64,000 nucleotides of DNA, taken from the NCBI RefSeq assembly GCF_003151255.1, contig NZ_CP029481.1, forward strand, positions 1,178,001 through 1,242,000. The letters are read 5' to 3'. Below are positions 36,700 to 45,638 of the stretch, one piece after another (the stretch's first letter is position 1; every line of letters begins with the position of its first letter). The translations under genes were made by a program, and so were the position numbers. Under the pieces are notes generated by a model. The model searched no databases and was not told the DNA's origin. It worked only from the letters and a program-made list of their open reading frames with translations. Origin of the DNA: Microvirga sp. 17 mud 1-3 (GTDB lineage: Bacteria; Pseudomonadota; Alphaproteobacteria; Rhizobiales; Beijerinckiaceae).

Positions 36700-37200
36700 A
36701 TGATCACCGCTCTCATCCGCACCCGGCACGGGCCCGAGGCCCTTGCTGTCACGTTGAGCGCCCTCGTTCCCGCCGTGACCGCGGGGCTCGTGGGCGATGC
36801 CGTCGTTCTGGCCGAGGAACAGGACGAGGCGATTGCCCAGGTGGCGGAGGCCGCTGGAGCGGTCCTGGTCGTGGCGCAGCGCGATTCCTGGGCTGAGGGC
36901 GCGCGGGTGGCGCGGCGGGACTGGCTCCTGTGCCTCGATGCCGGGGATGTGCCGCAGGAGGGGTGGATCCGCGTGCTCGATCGCTTCCTCGGGGCTGGCC
37001 CGCCTTCCAGCGAATCAGGGCGCTTTCGGAGGCCTCAGGGTGTGGCGCATGCTCTCTTGAGGGCTCTCTCGGCGGTATTGCGGAGACGGACGGTGCAGGC
37101 CGGGGACCTCATCCATCGCAGCCTCCTGGCCGAGGGCGTGCGGTTTCCTGCGCCCGTCCGCCTGCCGGCGAGCGTGGAGCGCGATCCGGCTTTCGGCTGA
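36700..37200 (+). CDS. Short glycosyltransferase-like protein (GT-A fragment or small relative)
   Basis: A 166-residue protein starting MITALIRTRHGPEALAVTLS, with the alternation of a family 2 glycosyltransferase Rossmann-like domain: a first strand with an acceptor-like RTRHG, DAVVLAEEQDEAI in the second unit, and a conserved-looking WLLCLDAGDVPQEGWI where GT-A enzymes have the DxD. Here the motif is DAGD, so metal binding may be altered. It is about half the length of active GT2 enzymes and ends without a membrane anchor. It may be a real small family or a remnant; convergent with moaB. Confidence 0.55.
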   Translation: MITALIRTRHGPEALAVTLSALVPAVTAGLVGDAVVLAEEQDEAIAQVAEAAGAVLVVAQRDSWAEGARVARRDWLLCLDAGDVPQEGWIRVLDRFLGAGPPSSESGRFRRPQGVAHALLRALSAVLRRRTVQAGDLIHRSLLAEGVRFPAPVRLPASVERDPAFG

Positions 37201-37208
37201 GCCGGGCC

Positions 37209-37763
37209 TCAGCCCTGGAGCTTGCCCCGCTTCAGGTGCTCGTCGAGGCGAGGCATGATCTCGACGAAATTGCAGGGCCGGTAGCGGTAGTCGAGCTGCG
37301 TCGAGAGAATGCCGTCCCAGGCATCCTTGCAGGCGCCGGGCGAACCCGGCAGCACAAAAACGAAGGTCGTCCGGATGAGGCCCGCCGTAGCGCGGGACTG
37401 GATCGTGGAGGTGCCGATCTTATCGAAGCTGATGCGGTGGAAGATCGTCGAGAACCCGTCCATGCGCTTGTCGAAGAGCGGCTCGATCGCGTCCGGCGTC
37501 ACGTCCCGGCCCGTAAAGCCAGTGCCACCCGTCGTAATGATCACGTCGATGGCCGGATCCTCGGCCCAACCTCGCACCTTCGCGCGGATCGCCTCCGCGT
37601 CGTCCGGAACGATGGCCCGGTCGCCGAGCCGGTGACCCGCCTTGGTCAGGCGTTCGGTCAGCGTGTTGCCCGACTTGTCGTCGTCAAGGGAGCGGGTGTC
37701 CGAGACGGTCAGGACCGCGATGGTGAGGGGAACGAAGGGGAGGGTCTCGTCGATGCCGGGCAT
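37209..37763 (-). CDS. moaB: Molybdenum cofactor biosynthesis protein MoaB
   Basis: A 184-residue MoaB/Mog-fold protein of molybdopterin synthesis, which adenylylates molybdopterin in some organisms. Visible are LTIAVLTVSDTRSLDDDKSG, VIITTGGTGFTGRDVTPDAI (the nucleotide-binding TTGGTG), and FVLPGSPGACKDAWDGIL. The last is characteristic of the MoaB subgroup. No other mo- genes are near it. The upstream space holds a short repeat (CATTCCGG-type) and the 133-base element. Confidence 0.93.
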   Translation of the reverse strand: MPGIDETLPFVPLTIAVLTVSDTRSLDDDKSGNTLTERLTKAGHRLGDRAIVPDDAEAIRAKVRGWAEDPAIDVIITTGGTGFTGRDVTPDAIEPLFDKRMDGFSTIFHRISFDKIGTSTIQSRATAGLIRTTFVFVLPGSPGACKDAWDGILSTQLDYRYRPCNFVEIMPRLDEHLKRGKLQG

Positions 37764-37835
37764 GCGGATTCTCTCGCTGTGCCCCTTCGTCTACCGCTGT
37801 TGCGTGGCACGATCCAGCAAAACGCCGTCGTCTCC

Positions 37836-37865
37836 GTCATTCCGGGGCGAACCCCGGAATTGACG
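37836..37865. repeat. Short CATTCCGG-type repeat (family C, partial)
   Basis: TCATTCCGGGGCGAACCCCGGAATTGA is a short inverted repeat (TTCCGGGG/CCCCGGAA). Its ends match the larger element at 61681 and the one at 42477. It lies just before the 133-base repeat, so two repeat families meet in this space. Confidence 0.6.
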
Positions 37866-37885
37866 ATGCCCTCTTTCTCGGATCG

Positions 37886-38018
37886 CTAGAGCATCGTGTG
37901 GACCCAGAGGGCCGCGTCAGCGAAAAGTGGACCCGGTTTTCCGCCCCGAACGATGCTCCAGCCCAGAGAAGAAGCATCGGACCCAAAAGTGGGTCCACTT
38001 TTGGGTCCGATGCTGTAG
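37886..38018. repeat. 133-base dispersed repeat, family B, copy 1
   Basis: The element begins CTAGAGCATCGTG and ends GATGCTGTAG. It matches the reverse complement of 63808-63940 with one difference that I can see (A versus G near the outer end). It contains a perfect 19-bp inverted repeat (GCATCGGACCCAAAAGTGG and its complement around a two-base centre) and a second GATGCTC/GAGCATC pair. Chance open frames across it encode the same peptide in both copies and are not genes. It lies between moaB and the metallopeptidase gene. Confidence 0.9.
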
Positions 38019-38032
38019 GGAAGTGCGTAGCC

Positions 38033-38890
38033 TTACAACTTGCTCGCCCGGAACGTGTCGCAAGCCTGGATCTGGCCGGTCTTGAGGCCGGTGGTCAGCC
38101 AGCGTACCCGCTGTTCGGAAGAGCCGTGGGTGAAGCTGTCGGGGACGACGCGGCCTTGCGACTGCTGCTGAAGGCGGTCATCGCCGATGGCCTGGGCGGC
38201 CGCGATCGCCTTTTCGATGTCGCCCTGCTCAAGGGAGTTCCAGCGCTCGTTGGAGTGGTGCGCCCAGACGCCCGCGAGGCAGTCGGCCATCAGCTCGACG
38301 CGGACCGAGAGCTGGTTGCGCTCCGTCGCCCCGACCTCCTGCTGCCGGGCCTGGACCCGGGGCAGGATGTCGAGCTGGTTCTCCACGTGGTGCCCGACCT
38401 CGTGGGCGATCACATACGCATAGGCGAAGTCGCCGCCGGCACGGAAGCGCTGCTGCATCTCCTGGAAGAAGGACAGGTCGAGATAGACCGTCTGATCGAG
38501 GGGGCAGTAGAAGGGGCCCATGGCCGATTGCGCGGCACCGCAGCCGGAGCGCGTGGCGCCCGAGAACAGCACCAGCTTGGGCTCCTTGTACTGGCGGTTG
38601 GCCTGCTGCGGCAGCACGGTTTTCCACACGTCTTCCGTGTTGCCCAGGATGGCGGCCGCGAAGCGGCCCATCTCGTCCTGCGGCGTGCCCTGCTTGCCCT
38701 GCTGCTGCTCGTAGCCGCCCTGGTTCGCGATCATCTCGGCGCCGCCGATGAGCAGGCGCGGATCGATGCCGAGCGCCCAGCCGATGATGCCGAGCACCAC
38801 GATGGTGCCGATGCCGAGGCCGCCCGCACCGCCCGGAATGCCACGGCGGTCTTCCACGTTCGACGAGGTTCGAAATTCATCCCAGCGCAT
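38033..38890 (-). CDS. Neutral zinc metallopeptidase (KPN_02809/YpfJ family)
   Basis: A 285-residue predicted membrane-anchored peptidase. MRWDEFRTSSNVEDRRG at the N-terminus is the family hallmark; one transmembrane helix follows (GLGIGTIVVLGIIGWALG). The zinc site is AHEVGHHVENQLDIL (HExxH), with DLSFFQEMQQRF and RVELMADCLAGVWAHH downstream supplying the third ligand region. GAGGTGG precedes the ATG at 38890; a TTG four codons upstream is in frame. Physiological substrate unknown. Confidence 0.9.
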   Translation of the reverse strand: MRWDEFRTSSNVEDRRGIPGGAGGLGIGTIVVLGIIGWALGIDPRLLIGGAEMIANQGGYEQQQGKQGTPQDEMGRFAAAILGNTEDVWKTVLPQQANRQYKEPKLVLFSGATRSGCGAAQSAMGPFYCPLDQTVYLDLSFFQEMQQRFRAGGDFAYAYVIAHEVGHHVENQLDILPRVQARQQEVGATERNQLSVRVELMADCLAGVWAHHSNERWNSLEQGDIEKAIAAAQAIGDDRLQQQSQGRVVPDSFTHGSSEQRVRWLTTGLKTGQIQACDTFRASKL

Positions 38891-38978
38891 AGTCCACCTC
38901 AAGAGGCGTTGAGCGCCTCGTTCGAGCGATAAAGCTGGAGCGTAGTGACAGGTTCCCGTCGGAACGGGAAGGACCTGC

Positions 38979-39821
38979 CTATTCCGTTCCGTCGAGGGCT
39001 CGCCGCAGGGCCTGGAAATCCCGCCAGCCGAGCCGCTTCTGCAGGGGCTGGCGCAGCAGATAGGCCGGGTGCAGCGTCGGCAGCGCCCGGATCTCGCGCC
39101 CGTCCCCTGCCTTGTAGGTGAACCAACGCCCGCGGCTGCGCAAAATCCCGTCCTTCACGTCGAGGAGGTTCTGGGTGGCCGGGCCGCCGAGGCAAAGCAG
39201 GAAATCAGGTGCCGCGAGCTCGATCTGCCGCGCGATGAAGGGCTTGCAGATCGCCACTTCCTGCGGGGTTGGGGTGCGGTTGCCCGGCGGGCGCCAGGGC
39301 ACGATATTCGCCACGTAGACGCTCGTGCGGTCGAGGCCGATGGTGGCGAGCATCCGGTCGAGGAGCTGGCCCGAGCGGCCCATGAAGGGCTTGCCGATGC
39401 GGTCCTCGTCCGCGCCGGGGGCCTCGCCCACCAGCATCACGCGGCCTTCCGGATTGCCGTCCGCGAAGGCGAGATTCTTGGCGCTGAATTTCAGGGCGCA
39501 GCCCTCGAATTCGGCGAGCAGCCCTTCCAGCTCCTCCAGGGACTTGGCATGGGCGGCCAGTTCGCGGGCCAGGTGGGCGGCATCATCCGGCGTTCCTGCC
39601 GCAGCCTTGGGCAAAGGGCGGGCGGGCGTTGCGGGCGGCGCAGCCGGGGATGCGGCTTGGCGCTGCGAAGGAGAGCGGGGCTCGGGCTGCCGGTCCGGCG
39701 CGGGAGCGGGCTCCGCGAAGCGATTGTGCGGGGTCTCGTCGAGGGCAAGGTCCACCCCCGCCTCGACATGGAAGTCGAGGAGTGCCTGCAGGGCCTCGCG
39801 ATCGGGGGGCATGTCCGCCAT
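38979..39821 (-). CDS. Uracil-DNA glycosylase, family 4-like
   Basis: A 280-residue glycosylase with a low-complexity Pro/Ala linker after about 30 N-terminal residues. The catalytic domain has RVMLVGEAPGADEDRIGKPF (motif 1), MGRSGQLLDRMLATIGLD, VYVANIVPWRPPGNRTPTPQ, and the second catalytic motif LPTLHPAYLLRQ. Only one Cys (EGCALKF) is where family 4 has the CxxC pair of its 4Fe-4S cluster, so cluster binding is uncertain. ATG at 39821 is preferred over a GTG at 39863. It lies 64 bases downstream of ogt. Confidence 0.85.
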   Translation of the reverse strand: MADMPPDREALQALLDFHVEAGVDLALDETPHNRFAEPAPAPDRQPEPRSPSQRQAASPAAPPATPARPLPKAAAGTPDDAAHLARELAAHAKSLEELEGLLAEFEGCALKFSAKNLAFADGNPEGRVMLVGEAPGADEDRIGKPFMGRSGQLLDRMLATIGLDRTSVYVANIVPWRPPGNRTPTPQEVAICKPFIARQIELAAPDFLLCLGGPATQNLLDVKDGILRSRGRWFTYKAGDGREIRALPTLHPAYLLRQPLQKRLGWRDFQALRRALDGTE

Positions 39822-39885
39822 GAGCTCTATGTAAGCGTCCCGCGAGGCGCGGACAACTCGCACCGCAGCACCGTGTCGCGGTTCT

Positions 39886-40437
39886 TCAGGCCATCAGGTC
39901 GAACAGGGTCGGCTCCTCGTCCCGGCGCGCACCCTCGATCTCCAGGAGCCGGCGCTTCGTGACGGCTCCGCCGGTGGCCGAGAAGCCGCCGAGCTTCCCG
40001 CCGGCTCCGACCACCCGATGGCAGGGAACGATGATCGCGAAGGGGTTGCGCCCGAGGGCTTGGCCGATGAGCCGGGGATTGTCGACCGAAAGTCGCGCCG
40101 CGATCTCTCCATAGGTCATGACCCGGCCGGGCAGGATGGTGCGGGCCACCTCGTAGACGCGCCGGTGAAGCTCCGGCACGCCCTCCATGTCGAGGGGAGC
40201 GCCCAACAGGTCGCGGGCCTCGCCTGCCAGAAGCGCGACCACGTCTGCGATGACATGGCGGATCGCTTCCGGTGGATCGGCCTCGGAAGCCTCGTGAAAG
40301 CGCCGGACAAGGCGGTCGCGGGTCTTCGCCGCATCGTCTTCCGGCAGCTGAAAAGCCGTGATTCCACGCTCGTTCCAGGCGATCCCGCAGGGGCCGACCG
40401 GCGTGTCGAAGATCGTGAGGAAGGTCTGGGCTGCCAT
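39886..40437 (-). CDS. ogt: Methylated-DNA--protein-cysteine methyltransferase (Ogt)
   Basis: A 183-residue suicide repair protein that takes the methyl group from O6-methylguanine. The acceptor Cys is in NPFAIIVPCHRVVGAGGKLG (PCHRV). GRVMTYGEIAARLSVDNPRL is the DNA-binding helix-turn-helix with the conserved Arg finger. No Ada-type N-terminal domain. GGGAG lies before the ATG at 40437; a longer open frame to 40488 is unlikely. It is the upstream partner of the uracil-DNA glycosylase gene. Confidence 0.92.
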   Translation of the reverse strand: MAAQTFLTIFDTPVGPCGIAWNERGITAFQLPEDDAAKTRDRLVRRFHEASEADPPEAIRHVIADVVALLAGEARDLLGAPLDMEGVPELHRRVYEVARTILPGRVMTYGEIAARLSVDNPRLIGQALGRNPFAIIVPCHRVVGAGGKLGGFSATGGAVTKRRLLEIEGARRDEEPTLFDLMA

Positions 40438-40782
40438 GATCGTCGCTCCCGTTCCGGGCCGGGCGGCCCCCGAGGCCCGCATCGGCAACCGTCATCATGG
40501 GCGGATTCGAGGCGCCTTCAATCCATTTCCTGCCGTTTTCCGCGGTTCAGTTCTCGATCACCAGCGGCTCACCCGCGGCCAGATGTGCGGCCGAGAAAGA
40601 CGGAGAGGCTTTCGGCGCCATTCCGATCCTTTTCGCGGGATTGAGAATGAATATGCGCAATCTTCTTCCAGCGCGGCCACAACGAGGGTAGGAGACCATG
40701 TGAACAAAGAGGCTTGAGAAACCCCGCTGTTAGTTCATATGTAAACTATCTGTCCGGGGTCGCGCGTATCAGGAGGAAGACC
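40438..40782. other. Intergenic gap, divergent promoter region
   Basis: Between the divergent ogt and ETF-QO genes. I find no supported ORF or RNA gene. The segment around 40728-40752 is AT-rich (GTTAGTTCATATGTAAACTA) and may hold a promoter for the downstream gene; AGGAGGAAG at its end is the ribosome site of that gene. Confidence 0.35.
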
Positions 40783-42447
40783 ATGGCCGAGCTGCCCGCC
40801 CGTGAATCGATGGAGTTCGACGTCGTCGTCGTAGGGGCGGGCCCTGCGGGCCTGGCGGCTGCCATTCGCCTGAAGCAGGATGCTGCCGAGCGGGGCGCCG
40901 AGGTCTCCGTGGTCGTGGTCGAGAAGGGGTCCGAAGTGGGCGCCCACATTCTCTCAGGCGCCGTGATCGATCCCATCGGCCTCGATGCCCTCCTGCCGGA
41001 ATGGCGCACCGATCCGGACCGTCCCCTCAAGACCGAGGTAACGGCCGACGAGTTCATGTATCTTGGCCACGCGGGCGGCGTGCGGCTGCCGAACGTGTTC
41101 ATGCCCAAGCTCATGAACAACCACGGCAATTTCGTCGGGTCCCTCGGCAATGTCGCGCGCTATCTCGGCCGTAAGGCCGAGGAATTGGGCGTCGAGATCT
41201 ATCCGGGCTTCCCGGCCTCCGAGGTTCTGGTGGAGGACGGCAAGGTGGTGGGCGTCGCCACCGGCGACATGGGCATCGGCCGTGACGGCCAGCCCAACGC
41301 CAATTTCACCCGCGGCATGGAGCTGCGGGCCAAGTACACGATCTTCGCCGAAGGCGCGCGCGGCTCCCTGACCAAGCAGATGGTGGACCGCTTCGGCCTC
41401 AATCAGGGCCGGGATCACCAGAAATACGGCCTCGGCATCAAGGAACTCTGGCAGGTTAGGCCGGAAAACTTCCAGCCGGGCCTCGTGCGGCACTCCATGG
41501 GCTGGCCCCTGCCCAACAATGCGGGCGGCGGCTCCTGGCTCTACCATTTCGACGACAACCTCGTGTCGGTCGGCTTCGTGGTGCACCTCAACTACAAGAA
41601 CCCGACCCTCTCGCCCTTCGACGAGTTCCAGCGGTTCAAGACCCACCCGATGGTGCGGGATGTGTTCGAGGGCGCAAAGCGCATCGGCTACGGAGCGCGG
41701 GCCATCATGGAGGGCGGCTGGCAATCGGTGCCGCGCCTGTCCTTCCCGGGCGGCTGCCTGGTGGGCGATTCCGCCGGTTTCGTGAACGTGCCGCGCATCA
41801 AGGGCAGCCATAACGCTATCCTGTCGGGGATGCTCTGCGCCGATCATGTCTTCGATGCGCTCCAGGACGGGCGTGCCAACGACGAGGTTGCCTCCTATGA
41901 GGAGACCTGGCGCGCCTCGCCCATCGGCTATGACCTCAAGCGGGTGCGCAACGTGAAGCCGCTCTGGTCCCGCTACGGCACGGCCGCCGGCGTGGCGCTC
42001 GGCGGGCTCGACATGTGGCTCACCGAGATCTTCGGCTGGTCGCCCTTCGGCACTATGAAGCACGGCAAGCCCGACCATGAGAGCCTGCTGCCGCTCTCCC
42101 AGGTGAAGCCGATCGTCTATCCGAAGCCGGACGGGGTGCTGACCTTCGACCGGCTCTCCTCGGTGTTCCTGTCGAACACCAACCACGAGGAGGACCAGCC
42201 GCCCCACCTCCAGGTCAGGGACATGGGCCTGCAGAAAGCCTCGGAGCACGACGTCTATGGCGGCCCATCGCAGCGCTATTGCCCTGCCGGGGTCTACGAA
42301 TGGGTCGAGGGGGAGGGCGGGGTCCGCTACCAGATCAACGCCCAGAACTGCGTCCACTGCAAGACCTGCGACATCAAGGACCCGAACCAGAACATCAACT
42401 GGGTCACGCCCGAAGGCGGCGGCGGGCCGAACTACGTCAATATGTAA
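40783..42447 (+). CDS. Electron transfer flavoprotein-ubiquinone oxidoreductase
   Basis: A 554-residue membrane-associated enzyme that passes electrons from ETF (fatty acid and amino acid oxidation) to ubiquinone. The FAD domain starts FDVVVVGAGPAGLAAAIRLK. The middle has the ubiquinone domain (YGLGIKELWQV, GGWQSVPRLSFPGGCLVGDS). The 4Fe-4S cluster cysteines sit near YCPAGVYEW and NAQNCVHCKTCDIKDPNQN at the C-terminus, ending PEGGGGPNYVNM, which is highly conserved. Length matches. An upstream in-frame start at 40714 was rejected because AGGAGGAAGACC directly precedes 40783. Confidence 0.96.
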   Translation: MAELPARESMEFDVVVVGAGPAGLAAAIRLKQDAAERGAEVSVVVVEKGSEVGAHILSGAVIDPIGLDALLPEWRTDPDRPLKTEVTADEFMYLGHAGGVRLPNVFMPKLMNNHGNFVGSLGNVARYLGRKAEELGVEIYPGFPASEVLVEDGKVVGVATGDMGIGRDGQPNANFTRGMELRAKYTIFAEGARGSLTKQMVDRFGLNQGRDHQKYGLGIKELWQVRPENFQPGLVRHSMGWPLPNNAGGGSWLYHFDDNLVSVGFVVHLNYKNPTLSPFDEFQRFKTHPMVRDVFEGAKRIGYGARAIMEGGWQSVPRLSFPGGCLVGDSAGFVNVPRIKGSHNAILSGMLCADHVFDALQDGRANDEVASYEETWRASPIGYDLKRVRNVKPLWSRYGTAAGVALGGLDMWLTEIFGWSPFGTMKHGKPDHESLLPLSQVKPIVYPKPDGVLTFDRLSSVFLSNTNHEEDQPPHLQVRDMGLQKASEHDVYGGPSQRYCPAGVYEWVEGEGGVRYQINAQNCVHCKTCDIKDPNQNINWVTPEGGGGPNYVNM

Positions 42448-42476
42448 GGCGCTGGCCGTTTTGCCGCGTGCTCACC

Positions 42477-42516
42477 GTCATTCCTGAGCGGCCTTCGGCC
42501 GGGCACGGAATGACGG
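42477..42516. repeat. CATTCCTG-type repeat (family C, short copy)
   Basis: GTCATTCCTGAGCGGCCTTC and CGGCCGGGCACGGAATGACG form an imperfect palindrome with GGCC/TTC/GGCC at the centre. It resembles the ends of the element at 61681. It lies 30 bases after the ETF-QO stop and could also help end its transcript. Confidence 0.55.
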
Positions 42517-42684
42517 ACGAGCAGCCTGGGGACCATAAATCTCTTCTTCACGAGACCTTTACCAATGCGGGAGGCAATGTTCCCCTTGCGGCCACAGGAG
42601 GGAGACGCCATTCTCCGGCCTGATTTGACGCACATCTCTCCCGGGACCTTCTCCCGGGATGCGCGATGATTGGAGCAGCGCTGA

Positions 42685-44640
42685 GTGCCAACCCTTAACA
42701 TGCTTTCGGCCCGCAGGGGCCTGTCCGCGCTTGTGTTTGCTGCTGCCGGCCTCCTGGCGGCGCCTGCCCTGGCAGTCAATACCGATCCGAGCGAGACCCT
42801 CGAGCCCGCCCAAAGCCTCGAGGGCAACTTCCTGGCCGCCTATGTGGCCGGCACCACCCACGATACGGCCGCGGCCACCACCTTCTTCCGGGAGGCGATC
42901 CTGGAGGATCCGCGCAACCAGGAGCTTCTGGAGCGCGCCTTCGTGGCCTTTCTGGCGAACGGCACCATGGGCGAGGCCTATGGCGCGGCTGAGCGCCTGG
43001 CCGCCAAGGACAGCTCGAATAGCCTCGCCCGCTTTGCGCTGGCCGTGCAGTCGCTCAAGGCCAAGAAATACGCCGATGCCCGCACCAAGCTCACGGTCCG
43101 CGGCCGGCCCGCTGACCTGACCGCGACCCTCCTCACGGCCTGGGCCTATGCGGGAGCCAAGAATGGCAAGCAGGCCCTTGCGACCGTGGACAAGCTCAAG
43201 AGCGAGCGCGCCTTCAACCAGTTCCGCGAATACCATGCGGCTCTCATCGCCGACGTGACGGGCAATCCGGCCGAGGCCGAGAAGCGCTTCAAGGCCGCCT
43301 ATGAGGGCGAGCGCAACACCCTGCAGGTGGTGGACGCCTATGCGCGCTTCCTGGCGAAGCGGGGGCGCCGCGACGAGGCTTTCAACCTCTACAAGGCTTT
43401 CGACGACGTCGTTCCGCGCCATCCGGCCGTGCGGGCCGCCATGGCGACCCTGAAGGACGGCAAGCCCCTCGGCCCCCGGGTCACCACCGCTCAGGAGGGC
43501 GCCGCCGAGCTTCTCTATGGGCTGGGCGTCGTCGGCAACAGCCAGGGCGACGAGCTGACCGCGATCATCTACCTGCGCCTGGGCCTCGACCTCGATCCGA
43601 AACATTCCCTCGCGCTCGTGACACTCGGCGACATCTACGAGCGCCTGAAGCAGTACGACCAGGCGAATGCCGTCTTCGAGCGGGTGCCGAAGGACGCGCC
43701 CGTCCGCATCAGCGCCGACATCGCCATCGGCCAGAACTTCGAGCTTCTCGGCCGCAGCGCCGAGTCGGAGAGCTACCTCAAGGCACTGATGGAGAAGCAT
43801 CCCGACGAAGTCGAGGTGCTCATGGCGCTCGGCAACGTGCAGCGCTCGCGCAAGCAGTTCGCGGAGGCCGCCGACGCCTACGACAAGGCCATCAAGCTCA
43901 TCGGCACCCCGGAGCGCGGCCACTGGATCCTGTTCTTCTACCGCGGCACCTCCTATGAGCGCGCCAAGCAGTGGGACAAGGCCGAGGCCGACCTGAAGAG
44001 GGCGCTGGAGCTCGTTCCCGACACGTTGCCCCAGGGCAAGGCGCAGGTGCTCAATTACCTCGCCTATTCGTGGGTCGACCGGAACGAGAATATCGACGAG
44101 GCCTTCAAGATGCTCACCCGGGCGGTGGAGCTTGCCCCCCGCGACGGCATGATCATCGACTCGCTCGGCTGGGCCTATTACCGTATGGGCCGCTACGACG
44201 ACGCGGTGCGCGAGCTGGAAAAAGCCGTGGAGCTGAAGGCCGGAGACCCGGTCATCAACGACCATCTGGGCGACGCCTATTGGAAGACCGGGCGCCAACT
44301 GGAAGCCCGGTTCCAGTGGAACCACGCCAAGGATTCCAATCCTGAGCATGAAGACCTGGTGAAGATCCTCCAGAAGATCGACAAGGGCCTCGACGAAGCC
44401 TCCGCCACGACACCGCCCCCGCGGCCGCCACGACCCCAGCCTCCGAGCCAGCAACGCCCGCCGCTGGGACCACCCCACCTGCCACACCGGGCGAAGGCGG
44501 CTAGCCCTCGCTTCACTCACCCCGAGCCCCGGGGTTCGCGAGAAGCGGCGCCCGGCCTCTTTCCATGGGCGCCGCTCTCGGGCATGGAGCGTTCATGCCT
44601 AACGTCCTCGCGACCCGCGCTCCCGCCAAGATCAACCTGA
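42685..44640 (+). CDS. Tetratricopeptide-repeat protein, exported, with probable 3' frameshift
   Basis: A TPR protein of about 600 residues in its real part. Signal peptide: [19 protein letters not shown] units are visible around [80 protein letters not shown] and [20 protein letters not shown]. After about 44405 the frame changes character and runs 46 bases into ispE. In the alternative frame the sequence encodes a Thr/Ala/Pro-rich tail ending [12 protein letters not shown] at a TAG at 44502-44504. A one-base change near the C-run at 44416 would explain this. Start is GTG 42685; ATG 42700 is also possible. Confidence 0.8.
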   Translation: MPTLNMLSARRGLSALVFAAAGLLAAPALAVNTDPSETLEPAQSLEGNFLAAYVAGTTHDTAAATTFFREAILEDPRNQELLERAFVAFLANGTMGEAYGAAERLAAKDSSNSLARFALAVQSLKAKKYADARTKLTVRGRPADLTATLLTAWAYAGAKNGKQALATVDKLKSERAFNQFREYHAALIADVTGNPAEAEKRFKAAYEGERNTLQVVDAYARFLAKRGRRDEAFNLYKAFDDVVPRHPAVRAAMATLKDGKPLGPRVTTAQEGAAELLYGLGVVGNSQGDELTAIIYLRLGLDLDPKHSLALVTLGDIYERLKQYDQANAVFERVPKDAPVRISADIAIGQNFELLGRSAESESYLKALMEKHPDEVEVLMALGNVQRSRKQFAEAADAYDKAIKLIGTPERGHWILFFYRGTSYERAKQWDKAEADLKRALELVPDTLPQGKAQVLNYLAYSWVDRNENIDEAFKMLTRAVELAPRDGMIIDSLGWAYYRMGRYDDAVRELEKAVELKAGDPVINDHLGDAYWKTGRQLEARFQWNHAKDSNPEHEDLVKILQKIDKGLDEASATTPPPRPPRPQPPSQQRPPLGPPHLPHRAKAASPRFTHPEPRGSREAAPGLFPWAPLSGMERSCLTSSRPALPPRST

Positions 44641-45467
44641 CACTTCACGTCCTGGGACGCCGCGCCGACGGCTATCATGACCTGGAGAGTCTCGTTGCTT
44701 TCGCCGCGACGGGGGATGATCTCAGGCTCGCGCCCGGTGAGGAGCTCCGACTTACGGTTAGCGGCCCCACCGCAGCCCTTGCCGGAACCGGTGCCGATAA
44801 CCTCGTCCTGAAGGCCGCACGGCTTCTGGCGGAGCGGATCGAGGGACTGCGGACCGGGTCATTCCACCTGACGAAGCGCCTGCCGGTCGCGGCTGGCATC
44901 GGCGGCGGATCGTCGGACGCGGCCGCGGCCCTGCGCCTCCTGGCGCGCCTGAACGGCCTCTCCCTGTCTCATCCGGCCCTGCGCGAGGCCGCACGGCTGA
45001 CCGGCGCGGACGTGCCCGTCTGCCTGGAGCCGCGGGCCCGCATGATGCGCGGAGCCGGGGAGACGGTCGGCCCCGCTTTGCACCTGCCGCGCCTGTTCGC
45101 CGTGCTGGTCAATCCACGCGTGCCGGTCGAGACCCCTGCCGTATTCAGGGCTCTCGGCCTGACCCCCGATCAGCCGCTTCCCGGCGCGGCTCATCCGGAT
45201 CTGGCTCAGGAGACAGGTCCATCCCTGCTCGCTGGCCTGACGGCGGCCCGCAACGATCTGGAGCCGCCGGCCTGTGGGCTCGAGCCCGTCATCCGCACGG
45301 CTCTGGAACAAGTCGCCGAAACGGAAGGTTGCCGCCTTGCCCGCATGTCCGGCTCAGGCGCCACGGTCTTCGGCCTCTACGACGACCGACCCACTGCCGA
45401 GGCGGCCGCCGCCGCGATCCTTAAGGAGCGACCGGATTGGTGGGTAGTAGCGACGAGCCTGCGGTGA
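44595..45467 (+). CDS. ispE: 4-diphosphocytidyl-2-C-methyl-D-erythritol kinase
   Basis: A 290-residue GHMP kinase of the MEP isoprenoid pathway. [20 protein letters not shown] (substrate binding) is followed by the ATP loop [20 protein letters not shown] and the C-terminal motif [18 protein letters not shown] lies seven bases before the ATG at 44595. The upstream TPR gene, if read as printed, overlaps its start; with the probable frameshift corrected, the two genes are separated by about 90 bases. Confidence 0.95.
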   Translation: MPNVLATRAPAKINLTLHVLGRRADGYHDLESLVAFAATGDDLRLAPGEELRLTVSGPTAALAGTGADNLVLKAARLLAERIEGLRTGSFHLTKRLPVAAGIGGGSSDAAAALRLLARLNGLSLSHPALREAARLTGADVPVCLEPRARMMRGAGETVGPALHLPRLFAVLVNPRVPVETPAVFRALGLTPDQPLPGAAHPDLAQETGPSLLAGLTAARNDLEPPACGLEPVIRTALEQVAETEGCRLARMSGSGATVFGLYDDRPTAEAAAAAILKERPDWWVVATSLR

Positions 45468-45543
45468 CAATTCTAAAGGAGCGTCGTTTCTGGATTGATC
45501 CTAGTCCCTGCTCGGTCTCGTCCTTATTCCTCCGCGACACTGC

Positions 45544-45577
45544 AAAAACACGGATGCCCGGCTTTACGCCGGGCATC
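45544..45577 (-). terminator. Intrinsic terminator of the RTX/cadherin-like gene
   Basis: On the minus strand GATGCCCGGC and GCCGGGCATC form a 10-bp stem with a five-base loop, followed by CGTGTTTTTG, about 60 bases after that gene's stop. It may act on ispE transcripts too, but there is no U-tract on the plus strand. Confidence 0.75.
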
Positions 45578-45638
45578 ATGAAGGTGTCAGTCCTGATCGA
45601 ACGGAGGTTTGTGCTTCGCTGGGGGTAATCGCGAAAGA

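Noticed and set aside
37898..38932. A 344-codon plus-strand frame and a matching short frame at 63683-63961
   Set aside because: Both start within the family B repeat, which is why their peptides agree. The first is otherwise antisense to the zinc metallopeptidase.
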